A stretch of DNA of 14,059 nucleotides from Candidatus Zixiibacteriota bacterium. GTDB taxonomy: Bacteria; Zixibacteria; MSB-5A5; GN15; PGXB01. Under the pieces are notes generated by a model that saw nothing but the letters and a program-made list of their open reading frames with translations, searched no databases and was not told the origin of the DNA. Shown in pieces: positions 6,913 through 12,966 of this stretch. A program made the position numbers and the translations under genes. Position 1 is the stretch's first letter. The number at the start of each line of letters is the position of its first letter. Location: NCBI GenBank assembly GCA_026397495.1, contig JAPLUS010000170.1:1-14059 (forward strand). Direction: 5' to 3'.

Positions 6913-7314
6913 CTATTCTCCGAATTCACCCTCTATACTCGGTTTGTCGATTACACCCCAATTTCTTTCATAGAGATCATTTCCCAAATAATCCTGTAAG
7001 CCGCCAATCATTTCATCCCTTATAACATGATCCCAGAACCGATTCTGCCAGACCCTTCCCGCACGATACAAATTCCGAAATCTTCTGGAATATCTAATTT
7101 TGAAATTATGTATTATGGATGATATCGCATCATCCTGCGGTTCAATTATGATATGAATATGATCAGGCAATATTACCCATACCTCGGGTCTGATATCTCT
7201 CCAGGAATTCCAGAAAATGGTCGTATTCTTAAGCAGCAGAGGTTCACGGTTAAGGGTGACCATGGTGATAAAGTACTTGGCGCCCCTAATATTTATTCGT
7301 CTCAGAGATTTCAT
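6913..7314 (-). CDS. Second Y1/HUH transposase, RAYT type, compact
   Basis: 133 residues, shorter than most RAYTs. YFITMVTLNREPLLL opens the fold, the HUH motif is H52-I-H54 in VILPDHIHIIIEP, and VWQNRFWDHVIRDE is the typical C-terminal signature. The likely catalytic tyrosine is Y109 in LQDYLGND. The usual YxxxNPVKHG stretch is weak here (DYLGNDLYERNWGVI), so activity is uncertain. The start at 7314 lacks a clear ribosome binding site. The gene sits 6 bp from the left REP and 16 bp from the right REP, which identifies them as its cognate repeats. It is only distantly similar to the transposase at 4258-4764; the two belong to different subgroups. Confidence 0.85.
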   Translation of the reverse strand: MKSLRRINIRGAKYFITMVTLNREPLLLKNTTIFWNSWRDIRPEVWVILPDHIHIIIEPQDDAISSIIHNFKIRYSRRFRNLYRAGRVWQNRFWDHVIRDEMIGGLQDYLGNDLYERNWGVIDKPSIEGEFGE

Positions 7315-7330
7315 AAATACACAATATATT

Positions 7331-7383
7331 TGTCGGGTTTCTCATTCTTCGCCTGCGGCGAATCATTCGGAACACCGACCTAC
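7331..7383 (-). repeat. Right REP unit with a different hairpin
   Basis: Its complement begins GTAGGTCGGTGTTCCGAAT and ends AATGAGAAACCCGACA, as in the left unit (one mismatch in the first 19 bases). The centre is a different stem (TTCGCC/GGCGAA with a TGC loop on the plus strand). Flanks conserved, hairpin replaced. Confidence 0.85.
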
Positions 7384-7391
7384 ATAACTGG

Positions 7392-7413
7392 ATTCCGGGT
7401 CAAGGCCCGGAAT
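7392..7413. repeat. Palindrome ATTCCGGG...CCCGGAAT
   Basis: An 8-bp perfect stem extended by a G-T wobble and one more pair, followed by GACA. It resembles the dispersed GGATTCC/GGAATGACA class of bacterial palindromic repeats. Related decayed pieces (GCGGGAATAAC near 7485, GCCGGAATGACA near 7504) follow. Confidence 0.6.
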
Positions 7414-7460
7414 GACAGCTTAGGACAGGGGCCTGAAAGCAGATGATTATTTCACAATAC

Positions 7461-7475
7461 ACACTTTTTCAACAC
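7461..7475 (-). repeat. Extra partial copy of the outer repeat core
   Basis: The complement contains GTTGAAAAAGTGT, matching the core of the outer inverted repeat. It may be an older element end left by nested insertion. Confidence 0.45.
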
Positions 7476-7536
7476 TCCTTTTCGCGGGAATAACAAGAAG
7501 GGAGCCGGAATGACAGGTTGGATGTCATCATCAGTC

Positions 7537-7556
7537 ATGACAAAATGTATTGTCAT
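7537..7556. repeat. Small palindrome ATGACAA...TTGTCAT
   Basis: Perfect 7-bp stem with a 6-nt loop, just before the right outer repeat. Purpose unknown; no T-run, so not a terminator. Confidence 0.4.
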
Positions 7557-7563
7557 AACCTGC

Positions 7564-7583
7564 ACTTTTTCAACAAGCCCTAA
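7564..7583 (-). repeat. Right outer inverted repeat
   Basis: The complement reads TTAGGGCTTGTTGAAAAAGT, pairing with 6826-6844. Confidence 0.75.
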
Positions 7584-7680
7584 AGCCTGCCACGCATAAA
7601 ATAAAAGATGTCAAAACCGCCCATCAGCGCCATACCCTTCCCCCAAGGGGATTTTGACCTACTCAACTGCAGAATGTTCC

Positions 7681-7711
7681 GTCGGGAAATCCGCCATGGC
7701 GGAACCGACAG
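7681..7711. repeat. REP-like palindrome in the engB leader
   Basis: GTCGGG, then the perfect 12-bp palindrome CCGCCATGGCGG, then AACCGACA. The outer GTCGG/CCGAC and the GGAACCGAC edge echo the REP units at 6857 and 7331, so this is probably a third, shorter member with yet another hairpin. Confidence 0.5.
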
Positions 7712-7722
7712 CCCAAGTAAAA

Positions 7723-7753
7723 TTGAAAATAAGCTACTTTTCAACCATTTTTT
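7723..7753 (+). terminator. Weak hairpin plus T-run ahead of engB
   Basis: TTGAAAA (7723-7729) pairs with TTTTCAA (7738-7744), and a run of Ts follows at 7748-7754. The stem has only one G-C pair, so it would be a poor terminator. It also echoes the GTTGAAAA repeat core and may be element debris. Confidence 0.2.
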
Positions 7754-7791
7754 TCGATATATTGACCCGGTCGTTGCATTTCGTTAAAAGA

Positions 7792-8361
7792 ATGATTAGA
7801 AAAGCTGTTTTTGTCGGCTCTTACTATAAGCTCGAAGAAATACCCGCTGATCGGGCTCAGGTGGCTTTTGGGGGCAGGTCTAATGTGGGAAAATCGTCCC
7901 TTCTTAATGGATTGGTTGGACAAAAAAAGCTGGCCCGAATTTCCAAAACCCCCGGCCGAACTCAGGCAATTAATTTTTTCCTAATAGATGACAGATATTA
8001 TTTTGTGGATCTGCCGGGATATGGTTTTGCCAACGCACCGCATGAGAAGAGAGAAGAATGGGGAAGGCTGGTTGATGCCTACCTCAACACTGCCACTCAA
8101 TTGCGGGGACTGATTTTCCTTCTGGATTGCCGACGTGAGCCAAATGAGGACGATTTGATGCTCCTCGACTGGATAGAGAAAAAAGATGTCGAGTTTTTGC
8201 CGGTTCTGACAAAAGCCGATAAGCTCAGCCGAAGTCAGATAGCAAAAAAAAGGGATGAATTGGGAAAAGTTTTGAAAGTCTTGCCGGTTCCCTTTTCAAC
8301 CATTTCCGGTATAGGTGTCACCGAAATTCTGAAATGGATTGACAAAAGGGTAAGCAGGTAA
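7792..8361 (+). CDS. engB: Ribosome-biogenesis GTPase EngB (YsxC/YihA)
   Basis: 189 residues from the ATG at 7792. The frame is open back to 7654, but those residues (MTYSTAECSVGKSAM...) are encoded by the REP-like palindrome region and match nothing in the family, whose members begin just before this point. Motifs: G1 GRSNVGKSS, TPGRTQ (G2 region), G3 DLPGYGFA, G4 TKAD and a G5-like TIS. This circularly ordinary TRAFAC GTPase binds GTP in the cytoplasm and helps assemble the 50S ribosomal subunit. The length is usual. The ribosome binding site is weak (AAAAG), and no convincing promoter is seen because mobile-element debris lies directly upstream. purA follows after 29 bp, so the two are probably co-transcribed. 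Confidence 0.95.
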   Translation: MIRKAVFVGSYYKLEEIPADRAQVAFGGRSNVGKSSLLNGLVGQKKLARISKTPGRTQAINFFLIDDRYYFVDLPGYGFANAPHEKREEWGRLVDAYLNTATQLRGLIFLLDCRREPNEDDLMLLDWIEKKDVEFLPVLTKADKLSRSQIAKKRDELGKVLKVLPVPFSTISGIGVTEILKWIDKRVSR

Positions 8362-8390
8362 ATATCAAATATTCATTGGAGACCAGATAA

Positions 8391-9668
8391 ATGAGCAAAA
8401 ATGTGGTTGTGGTGGGATGCCAATGGGGCGATGAAGGAAAAGGCAAAATAGTAGATATTTTGGCCGAGAAGGCGGATATTATCGCCCGTTTTCAGGGGGG
8501 CGCCAACGCCGGACATACTATCCTCGCCGGCGGCAAGAAATTTATCCTGCATCTGGTGCCGTCGGGAATAATTCATCCCGGAAAAATCGGTTATATCGGC
8601 AATGGAGTTGTCCTTGATCCTTTTGCACTTCTCCATGAATTGGAATGGCTGAATGGTGAGGGAATAAACACGGAGAAACGAATATTTATCTCCCCGGCTA
8701 CCAATCTGGTGCTCCCCTATCATGAACTGATAGATTGTATAGATGAAAAGAAAAGGGGCGGCGACGGTATCGGAACGACCCTGCGTGGCATTGGCCCGGC
8801 CTATCGGGATAAGATTGACCGCTGCGGAATCCGCTTGTGCGATCTTTTCAATCCCGACCGATTGAAAAAGAAATTGGAGCTGCAACCGAAGATTAAGTCA
8901 GAGTATTTCATCGGCTCTAATGACGATCGCTCCAACATTGAAAAAATACTCAATGATTTGATGCGAATAGCTCCCTCCCTTCACCCCCTGATGGCTGATA
9001 TCTCCCTTCGACTTTTGCAGCACCAAAAAGAAGGCAGGTCAATCCTCTATGAAGGAGCCCAGGGGGCAATGTTGGATATTGATATGGGAACCTATCCTTT
9101 TGCCACCTCATCCAACACTATTGCCGGTGGAGCTTTGACCGGATTGGGAATTGGCCCAAAAATGATTGATGAAGTTATCGGAGTAATCAAAGCGTACGCT
9201 ACTCGCGTCGGCGCCGGCCCTTTTCCGACCGAGTTAATCGACGAAACCGGCGAGCAACTGCGATCATACGGAGGCGAATTCGGAGCCACCACCGGGCGGC
9301 CCCGTCGAACCGGATGGCTGGACATGGTGATACTTCGGTATGCCTGCCGAATCAATGGTATCGAAAAAATCGCTATTACCAAACTTGACATTCTAGACCA
9401 TTTTGAAAAGATAAAGGTTTGTACCGGCTACCGGCTTAATGGTCAGACAATAAGTGAGGTCCCCCTGGATTTATCGGATCTTTGGCAGGTTCAGCCGATT
9501 TATGAGGAACTTGATGGTTGGTTATCAACAACGTCCGGAATGACCGGCTACCAATCGCTCCCCCAAAAGGCCAAAGATTATCTGCAATTCATCACCGATG
9601 ATTTGAATGTCAAGATATGTCTGATTTCTACCGGGGCAAAGCGCGAAGAAACGATTGTAATAAAATAG
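8391..9668 (+). CDS. purA: Adenylosuccinate synthetase
   Basis: 425 residues, the normal bacterial length. It catalyses GTP-dependent joining of IMP and aspartate to give adenylosuccinate, the first committed step of AMP synthesis, in the cytoplasm. The N-terminal signature GCQWGDEGKGKIVD carries the catalytic Asp (WGDEGKGK) and is followed by ARFQGGANAGHT with the catalytic His. GIGPAYRDK, EGAQGAMLDIDMGTYP and TTGRPRRTGWLD are the other family blocks. The C-terminal ISTGAKREETI matches the guanine-binding end. GGAGA at 8378-8382, 8 nt before the ATG, is a good ribosome binding site. No truncation or missing motif is seen. Confidence 0.98.
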   Translation: MSKNVVVVGCQWGDEGKGKIVDILAEKADIIARFQGGANAGHTILAGGKKFILHLVPSGIIHPGKIGYIGNGVVLDPFALLHELEWLNGEGINTEKRIFISPATNLVLPYHELIDCIDEKKRGGDGIGTTLRGIGPAYRDKIDRCGIRLCDLFNPDRLKKKLELQPKIKSEYFIGSNDDRSNIEKILNDLMRIAPSLHPLMADISLRLLQHQKEGRSILYEGAQGAMLDIDMGTYPFATSSNTIAGGALTGLGIGPKMIDEVIGVIKAYATRVGAGPFPTELIDETGEQLRSYGGEFGATTGRPRRTGWLDMVILRYACRINGIEKIAITKLDILDHFEKIKVCTGYRLNGQTISEVPLDLSDLWQVQPIYEELDGWLSTTSGMTGYQSLPQKAKDYLQFITDDLNVKICLISTGAKREETIVIK

Positions 9669-9671
9669 AGA

Positions 9672-9690
9672 GACAGAATATGGTTCTGTC
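9672..9690. other. Hairpin between convergent purA and Yip1-family genes
   Basis: GACAGAA pairs with TTCTGTC (7 bp, 5-nt loop) directly after the purA stop. No T-run follows on either strand, so an intrinsic terminator is not supported. Similar ACAGAA/TTCTGT words occur again before 9722. Confidence 0.3.
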
Positions 9691-9756
9691 CCCTGTCTAA
9701 CGCGGGCTGAATTCGATTCTGTTCCGGTGCAATAAAATAAGCATCAGCAGCTATTT

Positions 9757-10356
9757 TTAGTAACCCCTCATTCCTCCCATAGCGCCGTAGCCACCCAGCA
9801 CGAGCGCCGTAACAACGACACTGATAATGACAGATAACACCAGTCCCGCAATAAGCGTAACGATATAATAGCCAACCAATTTATCCTGCGGCGGCTCTTT
9901 GATCGTCTTCATTCCACCATATAAGAGGTACAGCGAATAAAGGCCTAAAATCGCAAGAATAGAGAGTATGGGAATAATATAAAAAATACCGACGACCCAT
10001 AAGGCGGTAGAGGAAAAGATGGCCACTTTTAATGAGCCATTCATATCTTTTTTGGCGCCAAAGGAAGGTGCCAGAGAATCAATAATAAATCCCAGCAGAT
10101 AAACGCCGACTAAAGAAAGGATATAATAGACCACTGCCCAAGTAAGGCCCGTGGCAACAGGTATACAAGATACCACTCCCCAGACATTATAGCCGATAAA
10201 GGAACGGCCAATAAAACCCGCCACGGCCGGTATCGCCGCCAAAATCATAGCATATTTGGTATACATTTCTCTAGTAGAGAGAGGTTCCCCCTTAATCACT
10301 TCCCATTCTTTGGCCGGAGCCAGTAGAATGTTTTTGGCTCTTTCAACCAGATTCAT
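9757..10356 (-). CDS. Yip1-family integral membrane protein
   Basis: 199 residues from the ATG at 10356. The frame has an ATG 12 bp earlier, but GGAGG then lies inside the coding sequence directly before the ATG at 10356, and family members start MNLVERAKNIL. The N-terminal block MNLVERAKNILLAPAKEWEVI is typical of bacterial Yip1-domain proteins. About five hydrophobic segments follow (AMILAAIPAVAGF, VYYILSLVGVYLLGF, IFYIIPILSILAILG and two near the C-terminus), with a Gly-rich end. Localisation is the inner membrane. The bacterial role is not established. It lies 56 bp after the PH-like gene on the same strand, probably the last gene of that operon. Confidence 0.82.
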   Translation of the reverse strand: MNLVERAKNILLAPAKEWEVIKGEPLSTREMYTKYAMILAAIPAVAGFIGRSFIGYNVWGVVSCIPVATGLTWAVVYYILSLVGVYLLGFIIDSLAPSFGAKKDMNGSLKVAIFSSTALWVVGIFYIIPILSILAILGLYSLYLLYGGMKTIKEPPQDKLVGYYIVTLIAGLVLSVIISVVVTALVLGGYGAMGGMRGY

Positions 10357-10412
10357 TTTTTCCTCCATGTTTAAGTAACCAGATAATTTTGTAAAAACTC
10401 CGGATTCCCGGA

Positions 10413-10925
10413 TTATCGGTTCAGTGCCTTCTTCAATCCGGTCGCTAATTCCTCCGCTCGCTGTGAGCCGATAAGCACCTTTTTGCCGCCGGTAAGTTCA
10501 ATTTCAACACCCGTCTTCCCGGCGAGAACATAGGCGACACTTTTGCTCGGAAACCATCGTATCGATTTGCCGTCCTGCTCCATAAGGGGATGATATTCCC
10601 GAACGGCGCAGTTTTGAATATCCTTGAGATAAATGGTGCGGAAAACAAAAGGAAATAGGCGAATTGTTACTCTCTCTGATTTTACCTCCGTAATCATCCG
10701 GATTGACAAAACAAACCAGGGAAGGCCTACCCCAACAATTAGAAAAAGAATCCAGACAAGGGTATCCGGACCGGAACCGCTTCCCATCGGATGACCGACG
10801 ACAATCTGTCGTATGAAGGTCCACCAAGCCATAATCACCGCAATGACGGTAATCAACCAAACCCACCACTGGCGGAATTGCTGGACTTCATAATAAAAGG
10901 TTTCGGTCTTAGGTTCGACTTCCAT
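10413..10925 (-). CDS. Membrane protein with bacterial PH-like domain
   Basis: 170 residues. An AGGAGG ribosome binding site lies about 8 nt upstream of the ATG at 10925. After a short polar start there are two membrane segments (WWVWLITVIAVIMAWWTF and LVWILFLIVGVGLPWFVL). A C-terminal soluble domain of about 85 residues follows (VTIRLFPFVFRTIYLKDI to GVEIELTGGKKVLIGSQ, then helix RAEELATGLKKAL), the usual layout of bacterial PH-like/YdbS-type domains. It probably sits in the inner membrane with that domain in the cytoplasm. Function unknown. It lies between the CsgG/OmpA gene and the Yip1 gene in one direction, which suggests a shared envelope role. Confidence 0.75.
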   Translation of the reverse strand: MEVEPKTETFYYEVQQFRQWWVWLITVIAVIMAWWTFIRQIVVGHPMGSGSGPDTLVWILFLIVGVGLPWFVLSIRMITEVKSERVTIRLFPFVFRTIYLKDIQNCAVREYHPLMEQDGKSIRWFPSKSVAYVLAGKTGVEIELTGGKKVLIGSQRAEELATGLKKALNR

Positions 10926-10966
10926 TGTCTCTCCTCCTAATTTATAAGTTTCATAAAATTCATATT

Positions 10967-10983
10967 TATAGAAGATTTCTATA
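10967..10983. other. Perfect AT-rich hairpin at the end of the CsgG/OmpA gene
   Basis: TATAGAA and TTCTATA form a 7-bp stem around a 3-nt loop, beginning 3 bp past the stop of the CsgG/OmpA gene. It is too AT-poor in G-C pairs to be a sure terminator. It may be an mRNA processing or decay barrier, or the scar that shortened the gene. Confidence 0.35.
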
Positions 10984-10985
10984 GC

Positions 10986-12725
10986 TTAACCTTCAGCCGT
11001 AGTGTTAGCATCAATCGGCTTGCTCTCGCCGAATCCCTTGGTTTCCAGGCGTGAGCCATCAATCTGATAACTACTTGCCAAATATGCTTTCACCGAGGCG
11101 GCCCGGCGCTGGCTTAAATCCAGATTATATGCCTCTTCCCCGTCGCTGTCGGTATGCCCCTCGATAGATAGGCGAAGATTGGGGTCATCGGTCAGAAGCT
11201 GCCCGATTTCGGCCAGCGTTTTGTATGATTCTCCCTTGATCACATCGGAGCCGGAATCAAAGAGAATCCCATGGGTAACGATCTTGCCGGTTTCATCGAG
11301 TTGCTGGCGCATCGACTTGCCGCCTTCGGCCACCCGGAGCGTTCCCATCAACATCGGATTCCCTTGCTCTTTCCATGGGTCGCAATAGATTCGAAGCATC
11401 GCCGGTTGAAAATTCTCGATTTCCGGAATATTGGCCACCCGTTCATTATCGACATAGCATTTCATAGTGCTCGGAGTTGCCATAATCCGCATGGTATGCA
11501 CCCCCTTACCCAACTTGGAGGTAAGTTCTTTGGCAGAAATCTCTTTGCCGTAAATGGAGACACTTGAATTTTTGCCGCTGGTTACATTGAATTCCGCAAT
11601 TTTCTTTTCGTTGGCATCGAGGACATAAATATGATAGTAATGCCCTGATTGATCGGCGCCATTACTGTATATATCAAGCTCGACCGTAAATCTGGAAGGA
11701 AGGGTGGTTTTTATTTTCGGACGAATTGAACCCTGGTCGGTGCACATGACCCATTTTCGCTCCCCTTTCGCGGCAATTTCGAAAACACCTTCATCAAGGG
11801 ACCATTTCGACGGGAATTCGCCGACCTCCTCGCCGGAGAAATCATCATAGAATATGACCTTATCTCCGGGAATAAAATCATATTTCGTAAAGAGCTTCAT
11901 ATTTTCGGCTCTGACCGCACCGGTGCCCTCACCGCCTGCGGCGGCTTTCCCGCCGGTTTCCCCGGCCGCTTGTTTGGCGCCGCTCTCGCCATACTGCTGG
12001 GTGTATTGCCCCTGCCCGGTGTAACGATAGTACTCCTCGGGGACATCCTTGCCGATCTTGTTGGCCGCCTTAGCCAGTACATCACGAATAGCTTTTTCCA
12101 TCGGCTGGTTGGAGTAAGACCCCAGCCCGCCAACCAGAGCGACATCCTCAACCCAGCCGCCGCCGGCCACATCGGCGCCCCAGCTCGTTGATTTCCCTTC
12201 CAGCGACATCGCCTTGATAACCCGCCGGGTACGAATATCAATCAGCTTAATATCTATCAATATTTTGGCGCTCTTGCTCTGCAGTCCCACCTTGCCGAAA
12301 GCCTTATTCTTGAGCGCTCCCAGACCGCCGCCTCCACCGCTGGCCTCGGGTTCAAATCCGGTCACGGCGCCGGTAACCAGAACATCCGCCCCCTCCATCA
12401 ATCCTTTTTCCGGCCCGCGTCCTTCCTCGACATATTCCGATTCGCCCAGGTCGATTTCCTCGGCCAACTCCTCGACCTCTTCCTTGCTGGCCAGAACGAT
12501 GAATTTCTCGTTATTGGCCAGCGCGGTGGAAAGCATCTCACCTATCGAGGCGGCCATTTCGTCATCACAGTCGGCGGACTTATTTTTAATTGTCCCGACC
12601 GCTATCCGGGCCTTGTTACCCTGATAGGTCAGCTTTTCAGAAACTCCCGCAAGGGCGATATCGCATAATAATAAAGCCATTCCAGCACAAATTAACCAAA
12701 ATGACAGTCCACGATTTTTCATCAT
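10986..12725 (-). CDS. CsgG-like / beta-sandwich / OmpA-domain envelope protein, OmpA end shortened
   Basis: 579 residues from the ATG at 12725, chosen because AAGGAGA (12731-12737) lies just ahead; the frame opens 12 codons earlier without such a site. MKNRGLSFWLICAGMALLLCDIALA is a Sec signal. Residues about 30-230 resemble CsgG (ARIAVGTIKNKSADCDDEMA, then ADVLVTGAVTGFEPEASGGGG and IDIKLIDIRTRRVIKAMS), the family of secretion-pore-type outer-membrane proteins. A Gly/Gln-rich linker follows, then a concanavalin/LamG-like sandwich (VIFYDDFSGEEVGEFPSKW to MKCYVDNERVANIPE). Residues about 480-579 are an OmpA-like peptidoglycan-binding domain (ILFDSGSDVIKGESYKTL, IEGHTDSDGEEAYNLDLSQ, RRAASVKAYL). 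It ends DANTTAEG at a stop, lacking the usual RAxNRRVE strand. First gene of a three-gene envelope operon. Confidence 0.85.
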   Translation of the reverse strand: MMKNRGLSFWLICAGMALLLCDIALAGVSEKLTYQGNKARIAVGTIKNKSADCDDEMAASIGEMLSTALANNEKFIVLASKEEVEELAEEIDLGESEYVEEGRGPEKGLMEGADVLVTGAVTGFEPEASGGGGGLGALKNKAFGKVGLQSKSAKILIDIKLIDIRTRRVIKAMSLEGKSTSWGADVAGGGWVEDVALVGGLGSYSNQPMEKAIRDVLAKAANKIGKDVPEEYYRYTGQGQYTQQYGESGAKQAAGETGGKAAAGGEGTGAVRAENMKLFTKYDFIPGDKVIFYDDFSGEEVGEFPSKWSLDEGVFEIAAKGERKWVMCTDQGSIRPKIKTTLPSRFTVELDIYSNGADQSGHYYHIYVLDANEKKIAEFNVTSGKNSSVSIYGKEISAKELTSKLGKGVHTMRIMATPSTMKCYVDNERVANIPEIENFQPAMLRIYCDPWKEQGNPMLMGTLRVAEGGKSMRQQLDETGKIVTHGILFDSGSDVIKGESYKTLAEIGQLLTDDPNLRLSIEGHTDSDGEEAYNLDLSQRRAASVKAYLASSYQIDGSRLETKGFGESKPIDANTTAEG

Positions 12726-12794
12726 ACTTTTCTCCTTACAATGCAATTTCTTTTTATCCAATTCAAGGAATTAATAATCAATTTTGGACTTGAA

Positions 12795-12824
12795 AATATA
12801 CCGATTTAATCACTTTTGTGTCAA
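12795..12824 (-). promoter_or_regulatory. Sigma70-type promoter for the envelope operon
   Basis: The complement of 12819-12824 is TTGACA and of 12795-12800 is TATATT, 18 bp apart. Transcription would begin near 12788, giving a leader of about 60 nt before the ATG at 12725. This is the best promoter match in the window. It drives the CsgG/OmpA, PH-like and Yip1 genes. The remaining gap up to the gatD stop (12825-12966) shows no gene and only a weak 5-bp hairpin near 12945-12959. Confidence 0.65.
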
Positions 12825-12966
12825 TACAATAATAAGGAGATAAAGGGTCCTTATTCAGGAGAATAAAATACCGGCAATTAGACCTGATTTTATATCGGTC
12901 ATGATAGAATTTGAGGAAATCGCCCCGGTAAATATTCCCCATTGGCTGTTTCCAACAGCTGATAAT

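Larger units (their letters stand above)
6826..7583. mobile_element. REP/RAYT element (REPtron-like), about 758 bp, with nested inverted repeats
   Basis: An outer inverted repeat (6826-6844 and 7564-7583) encloses an inner pair of inverted REP units (6857-6906 and 7331-7383), which tightly bracket a minus-strand RAYT gene (6913-7314). Additional palindromes lie between the right REP and the right outer repeat. RAYT flanked by REPs is the known arrangement of these non-autonomous repeat systems. The outer repeat is an extra layer and its role is uncertain. No target-site duplication is obvious, as expected for Y1 enzymes. Confidence 0.7.

Noticed and set aside
6826..7711. CRISPR-like array, because several repeats with variable centres occur
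   Set aside because: The units are inverted, self-palindromic and irregularly spaced, with no cas genes; the RAYT explains them as REPs.
7654..7791. Longer engB start giving 46 extra residues
   Set aside because: The extra residues are coded by a REP-like palindrome and do not resemble any EngB N-terminus.
8373..8885. Minus-strand open frame of 170 codons over purA
   Set aside because: Antisense shadow of the purA active-site region.
12214..12624. Plus-strand open frame of 136 codons opposite the CsgG-like region
   Set aside because: Ser/Pro-rich low-complexity shadow of a GC-rich coding strand with a clear domain match on the other side.
12945..12959. Terminator after gatD
   Set aside because: The GCTGT/ACAGC stem has only 5 bp, lies before the gatD stop on that strand (inside the tail of the transcript leader region) and has no T-run.
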